This document shows, piece after piece, positions 41,735 through 50,132 of a stretch of 64,000 nt of DNA. The stretch's first letter is position 1; each line of letters starts with the position of its first letter. Source of the DNA: Nocardia panacis (GTDB lineage Bacteria; Actinomycetota; Actinomycetes; Mycobacteriales; Mycobacteriaceae); contig NZ_QZFU01000036.1 in NCBI RefSeq assembly GCF_003598715.1, positions 434,001 to 498,000 of the forward strand, given 5' to 3'. A program made the position numbers and the translations under genes. The notes under the pieces are model-generated. The model was not told where the DNA came from and made no database searches. It saw nothing but the letters and a program-made list of their open reading frames with translations.

Positions 41735-42874
41735 TCACCACCTGCGGGAATTCACCAGCGCCGCAACCGCTTCGCGCGGCATGGCGGGCGAGCGGTGGCC
41801 GTCGCGTCCGGTCATGTCCTCGTTGACGAACAGCGCGTTGAGCACCGCCTCCTCCACGGCGTGCACCGCCGCCGCGTACAACAGGTCCATCCGATTCCAG
41901 GGCAGCACCCGCCGGATCTCGATCTCCTCGACCGAAACCTCCCGCATCGGAAACGATGTCGTACTCGGCCTGTCGTCGGCGGTGGAGAAGGCCAGGAACA
42001 GATCACCGGAGAACAGACTCCCCGTGGTGCCGGTGCGGGCCAACCCGAGCGGCACCCGCCGCGCCAACGCCTCGCAGCGAGCGCCGTCCAGCGGTGCGTC
42101 CGTGGCCAGCACGACGATCACCGAACCCGACCCACCCGGCACGCGCAGATCGCGCTCGAACCACTCGTCGGTCGCCATCGGATTCGGGGTGTCCAACAGC
42201 CGCCCGACCGGAACCCCGGCCACCGTCAACTCCTCCCGCGAACCGAAGTTGGCCTGCACGAAGGCCCCGACCGTGAAAGTCTCGGCGCCGAAGGCGATTC
42301 GGCGCGAGGAGGTGCCGCTACCGCCCTTGAAGCCGTAGCAGTTCATCCCGGTCCCGCCGCCGACGGACCCCTCGGCCACCGGTCCGGTTCGGGCGGCGTC
42401 GAGCGCCTCGCCCACCACCTGCGGGGTGACGTGCGCGCCATTGATGTCGTTGAGGTAGCCGTCCCAGGTCTCCGCGCAGACGGGCAGCAACCACTGCCGC
42501 GCCAGCGCGGGATGCTCCCGATTGATCCATTCGATCACCCCGGTGTGACACACGCCGATGGCATGCGTATTGGAAATCGTGATGGGCATGGACAATTCGC
42601 CCACCTCATCGATCCAGGCGGTGCCGGTCATCTCGCCATTGCCATTGAGCGAGTAGCGGCCCGCCGCACACGGCCGCCCCACCCCGGCGCGTCCGCGCGG
42701 CAGGATGGCGGTGACGCCGGTGCGGACCGGACCGCGCCCCACCGCGAGCGGCCCGGCCCCGGAGATGAGCGTGCGGTAGCCGACCTCGATACCGGGAACG
42801 TCGGTGATGGCGTTGTGCGGGCCGGGAATTCCGGGCAGATCCACGCCGAGATCGCGCGCGCGGGAGTTCGTCAT
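41735..42874 (-). CDS. DmpA/BapA-type aminopeptidase (P1 family, S58)
   Basis: A 379-residue N-terminal nucleophile hydrolase. ITDVPGIEVGY, GSVGGGTGMNCYGFKGGSGTSSR and TVGAFVQANFG are typical. The self-cleavage site is Gly250-Ser251 (GSG|SVIVVLATDAPL), in the position known for DmpA, whose released Ser becomes the nucleophile. It removes D- or beta-amino acids or small N-terminal residues from peptides. Start overlaps the tetR stop by four bases, and a permease lies divergent, suggesting a regulated peptide/amino acid utilisation locus. Confidence 0.85.
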   Translation of the reverse strand: MTNSRARDLGVDLPGIPGPHNAITDVPGIEVGYRTLISGAGPLAVGRGPVRTGVTAILPRGRAGVGRPCAAGRYSLNGNGEMTGTAWIDEVGELSMPITISNTHAIGVCHTGVIEWINREHPALARQWLLPVCAETWDGYLNDINGAHVTPQVVGEALDAARTGPVAEGSVGGGTGMNCYGFKGGSGTSSRRIAFGAETFTVGAFVQANFGSREELTVAGVPVGRLLDTPNPMATDEWFERDLRVPGGSGSVIVVLATDAPLDGARCEALARRVPLGLARTGTTGSLFSGDLFLAFSTADDRPSTTSFPMREVSVEEIEIRRVLPWNRMDLLYAAAVHAVEEAVLNALFVNEDMTGRDGHRSPAMPREAVAALVNSRRW

Positions 42875-43497
42875 TCGGTCACCTCTGTTACGGCCGTGAT
42901 TTCGGGACAGTTGGTCGCGGTGCGGGCATAGGAGCAGATCAGGGCGGCGGCGCGGGTCGGCGGCACCGCCCGATTGGGGGTGATGATGTGCAGTCCATAC
43001 GCGTCCTCCAGTGCGACGAGATTGTTGGCGATATCGAGCGCGGATTCGGTGAGCGTGAAATGCCCCTGTGCCACACCGACTTCCAGGATGGCCAGATACA
43101 GCGCCACCTGCTTCTCATAGAGCGCGGTGAGCAGCGCCGAGTGCTCGTCGCGGAAGTTCAGGTGGTTGTGCAACTGGTAGAGCGCGACGACGAGCGGATC
43201 GTCCCCCGATTTGGGGATGCCCGCGCGAATCATGGCGCACATCTTGGCCCTGGCATCGGTGAGACCGGCGACCATGGTCATCCGATCGGTGAAAAAGCGT
43301 TCGCCGGACAGACGGTGCACCTCGCGCAGCAGAGTGCCGAAATCGTCGAAGTAGTAGTGCACGGTTCCGGTGGACACCCCGGCCAGCTCCGCCACATCGC
43401 GCACCCGCAGTGCGCCGACCCCGCGTTCGTGGATGGCGGTGAGGGTGGCCTCGACAATGGCGGCCCGCGCGGCCTCCTGGTTCTTCTTCCTGCCCAT
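42871..43497 (-). CDS. TetR family regulator of the peptidase/permease locus
   Basis: A 208-residue TetR protein. RVRDVAELAGVSTGTVHYYFDDF (residues about 31-53) is the helix-turn-helix. It is cotranscribed with the DmpA-like peptidase (ATGA overlap) and divergent from an APC permease. Two TGAC-N5-GTCA dyads lie in the shared 119-base gap. It most likely represses both directions and responds to an amine or amino acid derivative. Confidence 0.85.
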   Translation of the reverse strand: MGRKKNQEAARAAIVEATLTAIHERGVGALRVRDVAELAGVSTGTVHYYFDDFGTLLREVHRLSGERFFTDRMTMVAGLTDARAKMCAMIRAGIPKSGDDPLVVALYQLHNHLNFRDEHSALLTALYEKQVALYLAILEVGVAQGHFTLTESALDIANNLVALEDAYGLHIITPNRAVPPTRAAALICSYARTATNCPEITAVTEVTE

Positions 43498-43519
43498 CCG
43501 TCTCCCATCAGAACCCTAT

Positions 43520-43540
43520 TTGCTGACTCTTGGTCAACAA
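43520..43540. promoter_or_regulatory. operator 1, TGAC-N5-GTCA dyad
   Basis: TTGcTGAC (43520-43527) and GTCAaCAA (43533-43540) flank TCTTG. It is 22 bases before the tetR start and matches the second dyad in half-site and spacing. Confidence 0.6.
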
Positions 43541-43584
43541 AAAAATAATCCGTTTCTGCCACATCCACAAGCAGCTTCGGTCAT

Positions 43585-43605
43585 TCTTTGACCCATCGTC
43601 AAAGA
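43585..43605. promoter_or_regulatory. operator 2, TGAC-N5-GTCA dyad
   Basis: TCTTTGAC (43585-43592) and GTCAAAGA (43598-43605) are perfect inverted repeats around CCATC. It ends 11 bases before the permease start and shares the TGAC-N5-GTCA core with operator 1. Confidence 0.6.
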
Positions 43606-43616
43606 AAGGGGTCGTC

Positions 43617-44999
43617 GTGTCAGAGCCGATGCCCGCGTACTCCCAACAGCTCGCACGCTCCCTGTCCGTACGGGAGAACATCCTCATCACCCTCTCGGCG
43701 GTAACGCCCGCGTCGAGCGTGTTCATCATTTCCCCGACCGTGCTCGGCGCGGCGGGCGGCGCGGCGGTGGCCGTATTCCTGATCGCCGCCGTCGCCGCCT
43801 GCTTCGTCTCGCTGTGCTACGCCGAACTCTCGGCCACCTACCCCATCGCCGGCGGTGAATACTCCTGGGCCGCACGACTACTCGGCAAATCCGCCGGCTT
43901 CGCCACCTTCCTGCTGACCATGATCACCGGAGTGCTCATCATCGCGGTCATCGCACTGGGCACCGGCGCCTACCTGGGTGTGGTGTGGTCCGGCCTGAGC
44001 GGCAAATGGATCGGCGCCGCGGTGATCGTGGTGACCGCCGGGATCGCCATGCTGAATATCCGCGCCAACGCGTGGATCACGGGCATCGCGCTCAGTATCG
44101 AGATCCTGGCCGTCACGGTGCTCGCCGTCCTCGGCTTCGCCCACAGCGAGCGCGGACCGAGCGCGTTCGTGCACGCGCAGACCATCGACTCCGGCCAACT
44201 GAGCACCGTGAGTATCGGCGCGCTCGCCGCACTGGTCCCGGTGGCGCTGTTCGCCTACAACGGCTACGGCCAGGCCGTGTACTACGTGGAGGAGACCAAG
44301 AACGCCGTCAAATCCATCGGGAAGATCATCCTGATCTGCCTGGGCGTCACCGTCGCGGTGGAGGTCATCCCCGTCGCCGCCGTGGTGCTCGGCGCGCCGA
44401 ACATGCAGGATCTGCTCGGCGCCGACGCCCCGATCAACTACCTGCTCACCACGCGCGGCGGCACGATCGTCAACGAGATCGTCAGCCTCGGCATCGCCAT
44501 CGCCATCATCAACGGCGTCATCGCCATCGTGCTGCAGATCTCGCGCCTGCTGTTCTCCTCCGCGCGCGACCGCTCCTGGCCCGGCCCCATCGACGACGTG
44601 CTCGGCTCGGTGCACCCGACACTGCGCACTCCCGTCGCCGCCACCCTCGTCGTCGGCGTGGTCGCCGCACTGGCCGCCGCCTTCGTGCCGATGAAGGTGC
44701 TCATCACCGCGACCGGCGCGGCCGTGGTGCTGGTCTATCTCACCGTCGCCATCGCCGCACTGCGCCTGCGGCGCGGCGGCGCGGTCAGTCGCGGCTACCG
44801 GATGCCGCTGTGGCCGCTGCCGCCGCTGATCGTCATCGCGATGATGCTCTACGTGGTGTACCGGACGCTGTCGGACAATTGGGAACAGGTCGCCTTCGCG
44901 GTGAGCATCATGGTCGTCGGGGCGCTCTACTACCGGATCTACCTGCATCCGCGCCGCGGCGACCGGTGGACCCTGCCCGACCCGGTACACGAGTCCTAG
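43617..44999 (+). CDS. APC-family amino acid permease
   Basis: A 460-residue transporter with 12 helices. LSVRENILITLSAVTPASSVFII, AVAACFVSLCYAELSATYPIAGGEYSWAARLLG and VALFAYNGYGQAVYYVEE are characteristic of the amino acid/polyamine/organocation superfamily. GTG at 43617 is preferred because AAAGGGG is upstream and the divergent operator would overlap a longer version. Probably imports the amino acid or amine released by the peptidase. Its stop codon overlaps that of the convergent oxidoreductase. Confidence 0.85.
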   Translation: MSEPMPAYSQQLARSLSVRENILITLSAVTPASSVFIISPTVLGAAGGAAVAVFLIAAVAACFVSLCYAELSATYPIAGGEYSWAARLLGKSAGFATFLLTMITGVLIIAVIALGTGAYLGVVWSGLSGKWIGAAVIVVTAGIAMLNIRANAWITGIALSIEILAVTVLAVLGFAHSERGPSAFVHAQTIDSGQLSTVSIGALAALVPVALFAYNGYGQAVYYVEETKNAVKSIGKIILICLGVTVAVEVIPVAAVVLGAPNMQDLLGADAPINYLLTTRGGTIVNEIVSLGIAIAIINGVIAIVLQISRLLFSSARDRSWPGPIDDVLGSVHPTLRTPVAATLVVGVVAALAAAFVPMKVLITATGAAVVLVYLTVAIAALRLRRGGAVSRGYRMPLWPLPPLIVIAMMLYVVYRTLSDNWEQVAFAVSIMVVGALYYRIYLHPRRGDRWTLPDPVHES

Positions 45000-46363
45000 G
45001 AATCGCGCACCGCCGCGGCCGCTTTGCGCGCCGCCACCAGCACCGGATCCCAGACCGGGGAGAACGGCGGCGCGTACCCGAGATCGAGCATCGTCATCTG
45101 CGCCACGGTCATCCGGGCGGTCAGCGCGACGGCGGCGATATCGACCCGCTTGGCCGCCCCCTCCCGGCCGACGATCTGCACCCCCAGCAGGCGGCCGGCG
45201 CCGCGCTCGGCGAGCATCTTCACCGTCATCGGTTCCGCGCCGGGGTAGTAGCCCGCGCGGCCCGTGGATTCGATGACGACGGTGACGAATTGGAGTCCGG
45301 CGGCGCGGGCGTCCTTCTCGCGCAGACCGGTTCGCGCCACCTCCACCTCGCACACCTTGCTCATCGCCGTCCCGACCACACCGGGGAAAGTGGCGTAACC
45401 GCCGCCCACACCCGACCCGATCACCTGACCGTGCTTGTTGGCGTGGGTGCCGAGCGGGATGTGGCGGGTCATCCCGGACACCAGATCCAGCACCTCCACG
45501 CAATCGCCGCCCGCCCAGATATTGTCGAATCCGCGCACCCGCATGGCGAGATCGGTGAGCAGACCCCCGGATTCGCCCAAAGGCAGCCCGGCCGCGCGCG
45601 CCAAGTCGGTGGCCGGCGCGACGCCGATACCCAACACCACCACATCGGCGGGTATCTCCGCCGATGTGGTGACCACCGCCCGCACCCGCCCCCCATCGGT
45701 CCGTATCGCGGTGACCTCCGCTCCACTTCGGACATCGATCCCGATATCGCACATGGCCTTTCGCACCAGTGCACCCATATCCGGATCCAGCGTCGACATC
45801 GGCTCCGACCCCCGATCGACCAGTGTCACCGCGAATCCGCGGCGAATCAGCGCCTCGGCCATCTCCACCCCGATATAGCCGCCGCCGACCACCACGGCCC
45901 GCCGACCCTCGAGCGCCTCCAATGTGTCGAGCAGCGCCTGACCGTCGTCCAGAGTCTGGACCCCGTGCACTCCGGCCGCATCGATACCGGGCAGGTCGGG
46001 GCGGATCGGGCTCGCACCGGTGGCGATCACCAATTTGTCGTAGCCGGTCCAGGTTTCGGCGCCGGAGGCCAGATCGCGGGCGCGCACCCGACCGCCCGAT
46101 ACATCGATCTCGGTGACCTCGGCGCCCATCCGCAGATCTATCTCGCGCGCCCGATGCTCCTCGGCGGTGCGGGCGATCAGCGAATCCCGCCGCGCCACTT
46201 GACCACCCACCCAATAGGGGATGCCGCAGGCGGAGAAGGAGGTGAAATGTCCGCGTTCGAAGGCCACGATGCTCAGCTCGTCCGGGCCGCGCAGCCTGCG
46301 CGCCTGCGAGGCCGCCGACATACCCGCCGCGTCCGCGCCGATGACCACCAGTCGCTCACTCAT
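44996..46363 (-). CDS. pyridine nucleotide-disulfide oxidoreductase, CoA-disulfide reductase-like
   Basis: A 455-residue flavoprotein. LVVIGADAAGMSAASQARR is the FAD-binding motif, FSACGIPYWVGG carries the redox cysteine of the CoA-disulfide reductase/NADH oxidase group, VVVGGGYIGVEMAEAL binds NAD(P)H and NIWAGGDCVEVLD is the second FAD motif. It likely reduces CoA disulfide, persulfide or oxygen. ATG at 46363. Divergent from an ankyrin gene, with only 37 bases between starts. Confidence 0.85.
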   Translation of the reverse strand: MSERLVVIGADAAGMSAASQARRLRGPDELSIVAFERGHFTSFSACGIPYWVGGQVARRDSLIARTAEEHRAREIDLRMGAEVTEIDVSGGRVRARDLASGAETWTGYDKLVIATGASPIRPDLPGIDAAGVHGVQTLDDGQALLDTLEALEGRRAVVVGGGYIGVEMAEALIRRGFAVTLVDRGSEPMSTLDPDMGALVRKAMCDIGIDVRSGAEVTAIRTDGGRVRAVVTTSAEIPADVVVLGIGVAPATDLARAAGLPLGESGGLLTDLAMRVRGFDNIWAGGDCVEVLDLVSGMTRHIPLGTHANKHGQVIGSGVGGGYATFPGVVGTAMSKVCEVEVARTGLREKDARAAGLQFVTVVIESTGRAGYYPGAEPMTVKMLAERGAGRLLGVQIVGREGAAKRVDIAAVALTARMTVAQMTMLDLGYAPPFSPVWDPVLVAARKAAAAVRDS

Positions 46364-46400
46364 GTCTGCACCGTACGGCGCGGATGGTAGGAATGGGCGG

Positions 46401-46784
46401 GTGGGCGACGAATCCAACACACCCGACGAACGGGTCCTCGAACTGGCCGGACAGGTCTTCGACCTCGCGCGCGCGGGCGATGCCGCGGCCTTGGCCGGGT
46501 ATCTGGACGCGGGCGTCCCGGTGAATCTCACCAACGACCGGGGCGACACACTGCTCATGCTGGCGGCCTATCACGGTCACGGCGCGGCCGTCGCGGCCCT
46601 CATCGCCCGCGGCGCCGATCCGAACCGGCCCAACGACAAGGGCCAGACTCCCCTGGCGGGCGCGGTCTTCAAAGGTGAGGACGAGATCGTGCGCGCACTG
46701 CTCGAGGCGGGCGCGGACCCCGACGCGGGCACGCCTTCGGCTCGCGAGGCCGCCCGGATGTTCGGCAAGGGCGAGTTGTTCTAG
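46401..46784 (+). CDS. ankyrin-repeat protein
   Basis: A 127-residue protein with three ankyrin repeats, e.g. RGDTLLMLAAYHGHGAAVAALIARGADPN and KGQTPLAGAVFKGEDEIVRALLEAGADP. Small bacterial ankyrins of this type often sit next to catalase or redox enzymes; here a divergent disulfide reductase is 37 bases away. Start is GTG at 46401 with AGGAA upstream. It overlaps the convergent GT87 gene by four bases. Confidence 0.8.
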   Translation: MGDESNTPDERVLELAGQVFDLARAGDAAALAGYLDAGVPVNLTNDRGDTLLMLAAYHGHGAAVAALIARGADPNRPNDKGQTPLAGAVFKGEDEIVRALLEAGADPDAGTPSAREAARMFGKGELF

Positions 46785-47995
46785 CGGCGCGTTCGACCGG
46801 CCAGAAAGAGCAGCACCAGAGCCACGCTGAACCAAACATAGGTATTGCCGATGAAATGCTGCCACGGCGTCCACGCCATTTCCCGTCGGTTCTCGCCGGG
46901 CAGCCAGTCCTGCGGGCCGTAGACAAAGATGGCCGCCGTCACCGCCCCGGTCAGATACCACGGCAGCGCCCGCCGCCACGGCAGGCGCGTCGCATAACCG
47001 AATACCGCCAGCAGCCCCGGCGCGATCCACACCCAGTGGTGCGACCAGGAGATCGGCGAAAGCAGCAGCGCGAATACCGCATTGAGCGCGAAGGCCACCG
47101 CGGGGAGATCGGTCGCCTGACGCATGGCCGTCCAGATGAGGACCAGCAGCACCGCACCCAGCGCCAGCCAGATCAGCGTGCTCGCCGGTTTCTCGACGCC
47201 GAGGCGGGTCAGCATGCCCTGGATCGACTGATTCGTCCGGAAGGCCGACCCACTCAATCCAGACAGATTGCCCATACCGCCGAACCAGTACTTCATCGAG
47301 GCGCCGGGCAGCACGGCGAAGGCCAGCGCGGACGCCGCCGCGCCGGAGATCGCCGCCGTCACCGCGGCCTTGTACTCGCGGCGGACCAGGAAATACAGCA
47401 CGAACGCGACCGGGGTGAGTTTGATGGCCGCCGCGACGCCGACCAGGATGCCGCGCCGCCAGCGCGGCTTCTCGGTCAGGCAGTCGGCCGCCACCAAGGC
47501 CATGACCAGCAGATTGACCTGGCCGAACTTCAGGGTCTGATGCACCGGCTCCAACAGCATGGCCGCCGGAACCGCGCAGGCCGTGACCATGGCGGCGGTG
47601 CCGAGCGTCGGCCAGATCCGGCGCGCCACCAGGTAGAGCGTCAGCGTGAGCGCGAGCGTGGAGGTGATGAAGAAGGCGACCTTGGCGATCCCCCACGGCA
47701 GCAGCGCGAACGGACTCAGCGCCAGCGCCGCGAACGGCGGGTAGATGAACGGCAACCCGATGCCCAGGCTGGTGGCGGGCAGCGTGGCGTACATATCGCG
47801 GCCGTCGAACAGCGCCTGCACGCCGAGCCGATACACCTGCAGATCGATATAGACACCGTCGAAGCGCTCCAGCGGCCACAGCGGCAGCAACTGGTACACG
47901 GCGGAACCGGCAATGAGAACCAGCGGCAGCGGCCACAGCGGCCCGAAACGGCGGATCACGGACTTGGGCCGCAACGCGGTGGTCACACTTGTCAT
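46781..47995 (-). CDS. GT87-family mannosyltransferase-like membrane protein (second copy)
   Basis: A 404-residue multi-pass protein of the same family as the one at 37408: IDLQVYRLGVQALFDGRDMY near the N-terminus, LKFGQVNLLVMALVAADCL and GVAAAIKLTPVAFVLYFLV mirror the paralogue. Probably transfers mannose from polyprenyl-phosphate-mannose to a cell envelope glycolipid. ATG at 47995. The pair is separated by 9 kb of unrelated genes, so dispersal or two functions are possible. Confidence 0.8.
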   Translation of the reverse strand: MTSVTTALRPKSVIRRFGPLWPLPLVLIAGSAVYQLLPLWPLERFDGVYIDLQVYRLGVQALFDGRDMYATLPATSLGIGLPFIYPPFAALALSPFALLPWGIAKVAFFITSTLALTLTLYLVARRIWPTLGTAAMVTACAVPAAMLLEPVHQTLKFGQVNLLVMALVAADCLTEKPRWRRGILVGVAAAIKLTPVAFVLYFLVRREYKAAVTAAISGAAASALAFAVLPGASMKYWFGGMGNLSGLSGSAFRTNQSIQGMLTRLGVEKPASTLIWLALGAVLLVLIWTAMRQATDLPAVAFALNAVFALLLSPISWSHHWVWIAPGLLAVFGYATRLPWRRALPWYLTGAVTAAIFVYGPQDWLPGENRREMAWTPWQHFIGNTYVWFSVALVLLFLAGRTRR

Positions 47996-48171
47996 CCGAA
48001 GCGACTATACCGACCCGGTCGCGGGCGGCCGAACCTCGGGCAGAGGTGTCCGAATAGGGGGATTCATGATCGCCGCCGCCCAATTTCCACATTTCCCCGA
48101 CGATCGCCCGCAGTTCGCCGCACACTGTCCCAAACACCGTACAACGCGGGTGTTTTCACGCGGGAGCAGTC

Positions 48172-49692
48172 ATGAATGAGGACGAACGTCGCCTCGCCGA
48201 ACTCGGCTACCGGCAGGACCTGGCCCGAACCTGGTCCGCCTTCTCCAATTTCGCCATCAGCTTCACCATCGTCTCCATCCTGACCGGCGGCCTGGCCAGC
48301 TACGGCATCGGGTTGGCCAACGGCGGGCCGATCACCATGGCGTGGGGTTGGCCGCTGGTCTCGGTCATGGTGCTCTTCGTCGGCCTGGCCATGGCCGAAT
48401 TGGCCTCGGCCTACCCGACCTCGGGCGGATTATATTGGTGGGCGGCCGAATTGGGCGGTCCGGTGTGGGGCTGGTTCACCGGATGGTTCAACCTGATCGG
48501 GCAGATCGCCGTCACCGCCTCCATCGACTACGGTGCGGCGATCTTCACCACCGCCGTACTCAACGTGATCGGCATCCCCGTCGGAACCGACCGCACCGCA
48601 ATCTTTTTCGTCTTCATCGCGATCCTGCTCGGACACGCGATCCTCAATGCCCTCGGCCCGCGCCTGTCCGCCGTGATCAACAACGTCTCCGCCTGGTGGC
48701 ATGTGGGCGGCGTGCTGATCTTCGTGCTGGTGCTCGGCTTCGGCGCGAACCACCACCAGAGCGCCGCGTTCGTCTTCACCGAAACCGTGGAGAACAGCGC
48801 CATCGGATTCGGCGGCGTCGCCTTCAGTTTCCTGCTCGGACTGCTGCACGCGCAGTACACCTTCACCGGCTACGACGCCTCCGCCCACATGTCCGAGGAG
48901 ACCCACGATGCCGCGCGCAGCGCGGCCAAGGGCATCATCAACACCATCGTGGTCTCCGCCGTCGCGGGCTATCTGCTGATCCTGGCGGTCACCTTCGCCA
49001 TTCCGAACCTGGACGACGCGCTGAATCCGGAGAAGAACAGCGGCTATCCCGTCATCTATATTCTCCAGAACTCGCTGAGTCCCTTCTGGTCCGGACTGCT
49101 GCTCGTCATCGCCGCCGCGGCCCAACTGTTCTGCGGCTACGCCTCGGTGACGGCGGCCTCGCGCATGCTGTTCGCCTTCGCGCGCGACGGCGCGGTCCCC
49201 GGTTCGGCGCACTGGGCGCGGCTGTCCGCACGCAAAGTGCCCGTCAACGCGGTGCTGTTCATCTCCTTCTGGGCGTTCGTGCTGCTCATCCCCTCCATGC
49301 TGGTGCCCGTCGAGAACGCGCCGACCGCCTATGCCGCGGCCACCTCGGTGGCCACCATCGGCCTCTACCTCGCCTACGGCATCCCGATCCTGCTGCGCCA
49401 GCGCCAGGGCGCTCGATTCCACACCGGCCCTTGGCGATTGGGCCGCTGGCACCGGCCGGTCGGCATCGTCGCGCTGATCTGGATCGTGGTCATCAGCCTG
49501 CTGTTCATCCTGCCTACCGATGTCGGGGGCTACCCGTGGCATGCCGAATTCACCTGGAATGCCGTAAATTACGCGCCGCTGACCCTCGTCGCGGTGGTCG
49601 GTGCGGTCGGCGTGTGGTGGTCGGTCTCGGCCCGACGCTGGTTCACCGGACCGCGCCGCACCGTCGAGACCGCACTCACGATCGACGATTGA
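48172..49692 (+). CDS. APC-family amino acid/GABA permease
   Basis: A 506-residue 12-helix permease. ELGYRQDLARTWSAFSNFAISF, LASAYPTSGGLYWWAAELGG and FTGYDASAHMSEET are typical of the GABA/choline-type amino acid permeases. It takes up an amino acid or biogenic amine; specificity cannot be read. ATG at 48172 follows GGGAGCAG. Its end overlaps the Clp-N-type gene by 17 bases. Confidence 0.85.
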   Translation: MNEDERRLAELGYRQDLARTWSAFSNFAISFTIVSILTGGLASYGIGLANGGPITMAWGWPLVSVMVLFVGLAMAELASAYPTSGGLYWWAAELGGPVWGWFTGWFNLIGQIAVTASIDYGAAIFTTAVLNVIGIPVGTDRTAIFFVFIAILLGHAILNALGPRLSAVINNVSAWWHVGGVLIFVLVLGFGANHHQSAAFVFTETVENSAIGFGGVAFSFLLGLLHAQYTFTGYDASAHMSEETHDAARSAAKGIINTIVVSAVAGYLLILAVTFAIPNLDDALNPEKNSGYPVIYILQNSLSPFWSGLLLVIAAAAQLFCGYASVTAASRMLFAFARDGAVPGSAHWARLSARKVPVNAVLFISFWAFVLLIPSMLVPVENAPTAYAAATSVATIGLYLAYGIPILLRQRQGARFHTGPWRLGRWHRPVGIVALIWIVVISLLFILPTDVGGYPWHAEFTWNAVNYAPLTLVAVVGAVGVWWSVSARRWFTGPRRTVETALTIDD

Positions 49693-50032
49693 TGGCCTCG
49701 GTGAACGCCGCCGCGTGCGGACCCGACCACTCGAACTCCACCCTCGGCGGTTCGGCGGGGCCGTGGTTGCCGATGGCGGGGCCGGGGATGATGGATTCCA
49801 CCAGGCCGCGCACCTCGGGAAAGGTGAGCGCCCCGCCGCCGCGCAACTGCCACTGCACCTCGAGCAGCGGCATCGGCTCGGCGGTGAGCAGCGCCGCCAG
49901 CAGATCCTCGGTGCCGATGTAGTTGTGTCCGTGTTCGGCGGCGATCCGCGCGGCCCGACGCAGCGCGATGATCACGCCGGGGGCCGCGCCGGTGATGGTG
50001 GTGAGGGTGTTGTCCCGGTCGATGCTGGTCAC
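49676..50032 (-). CDS. Clp N-terminal domain protein
   Basis: A 118-residue protein whose first 60-70 residues (VIIALRRAARIAAEHGHNYIGTEDLLAALL) match one half of the Clp N-domain, the adaptor-binding part of ClpA/ClpC. No ATPase follows, so it is a stand-alone domain, perhaps a decoy or an adaptor of ClpC1, which in related bacteria is also an antibiotic target. GTG at 50032 with AGAGG upstream. Not in an operon. Confidence 0.75.
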   Translation of the reverse strand: MTSIDRDNTLTTITGAAPGVIIALRRAARIAAEHGHNYIGTEDLLAALLTAEPMPLLEVQWQLRGGGALTFPEVRGLVESIIPGPAIGNHGPAEPPRVEFEWSGPHAAAFTEAINRRS

Positions 50033-50132
50033 GCTGGCCTCTTTCGATCGTGCAACTCGATGCCGACCACGCTACCGAAATCCCCTATCGGCCGCCGTGA
50101 ACTCGGAAAACCTTCCGCTGCAATTGTTTTGG

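Noticed and set aside
43878..46214. A 778-codon open frame on the minus strand across the permease and oxidoreductase genes
   Set aside because: It runs antisense to the permease and in a shifted frame through the disulfide reductase; its product is Arg/Gly-rich with no domain. Long open antisense frames are expected in very GC-rich genes.
43985..46390. An 801-codon open frame on the plus strand
   Set aside because: Overlaps the permease out of frame and is antisense to the reductase; composition is Arg/His/Pro-rich and there is no ribosome binding site.
37408..47995. A mobile block duplicated between the two GT87 genes
   Set aside because: The two GT87 proteins are clearly divergent paralogues and flanking genes are not repeated.
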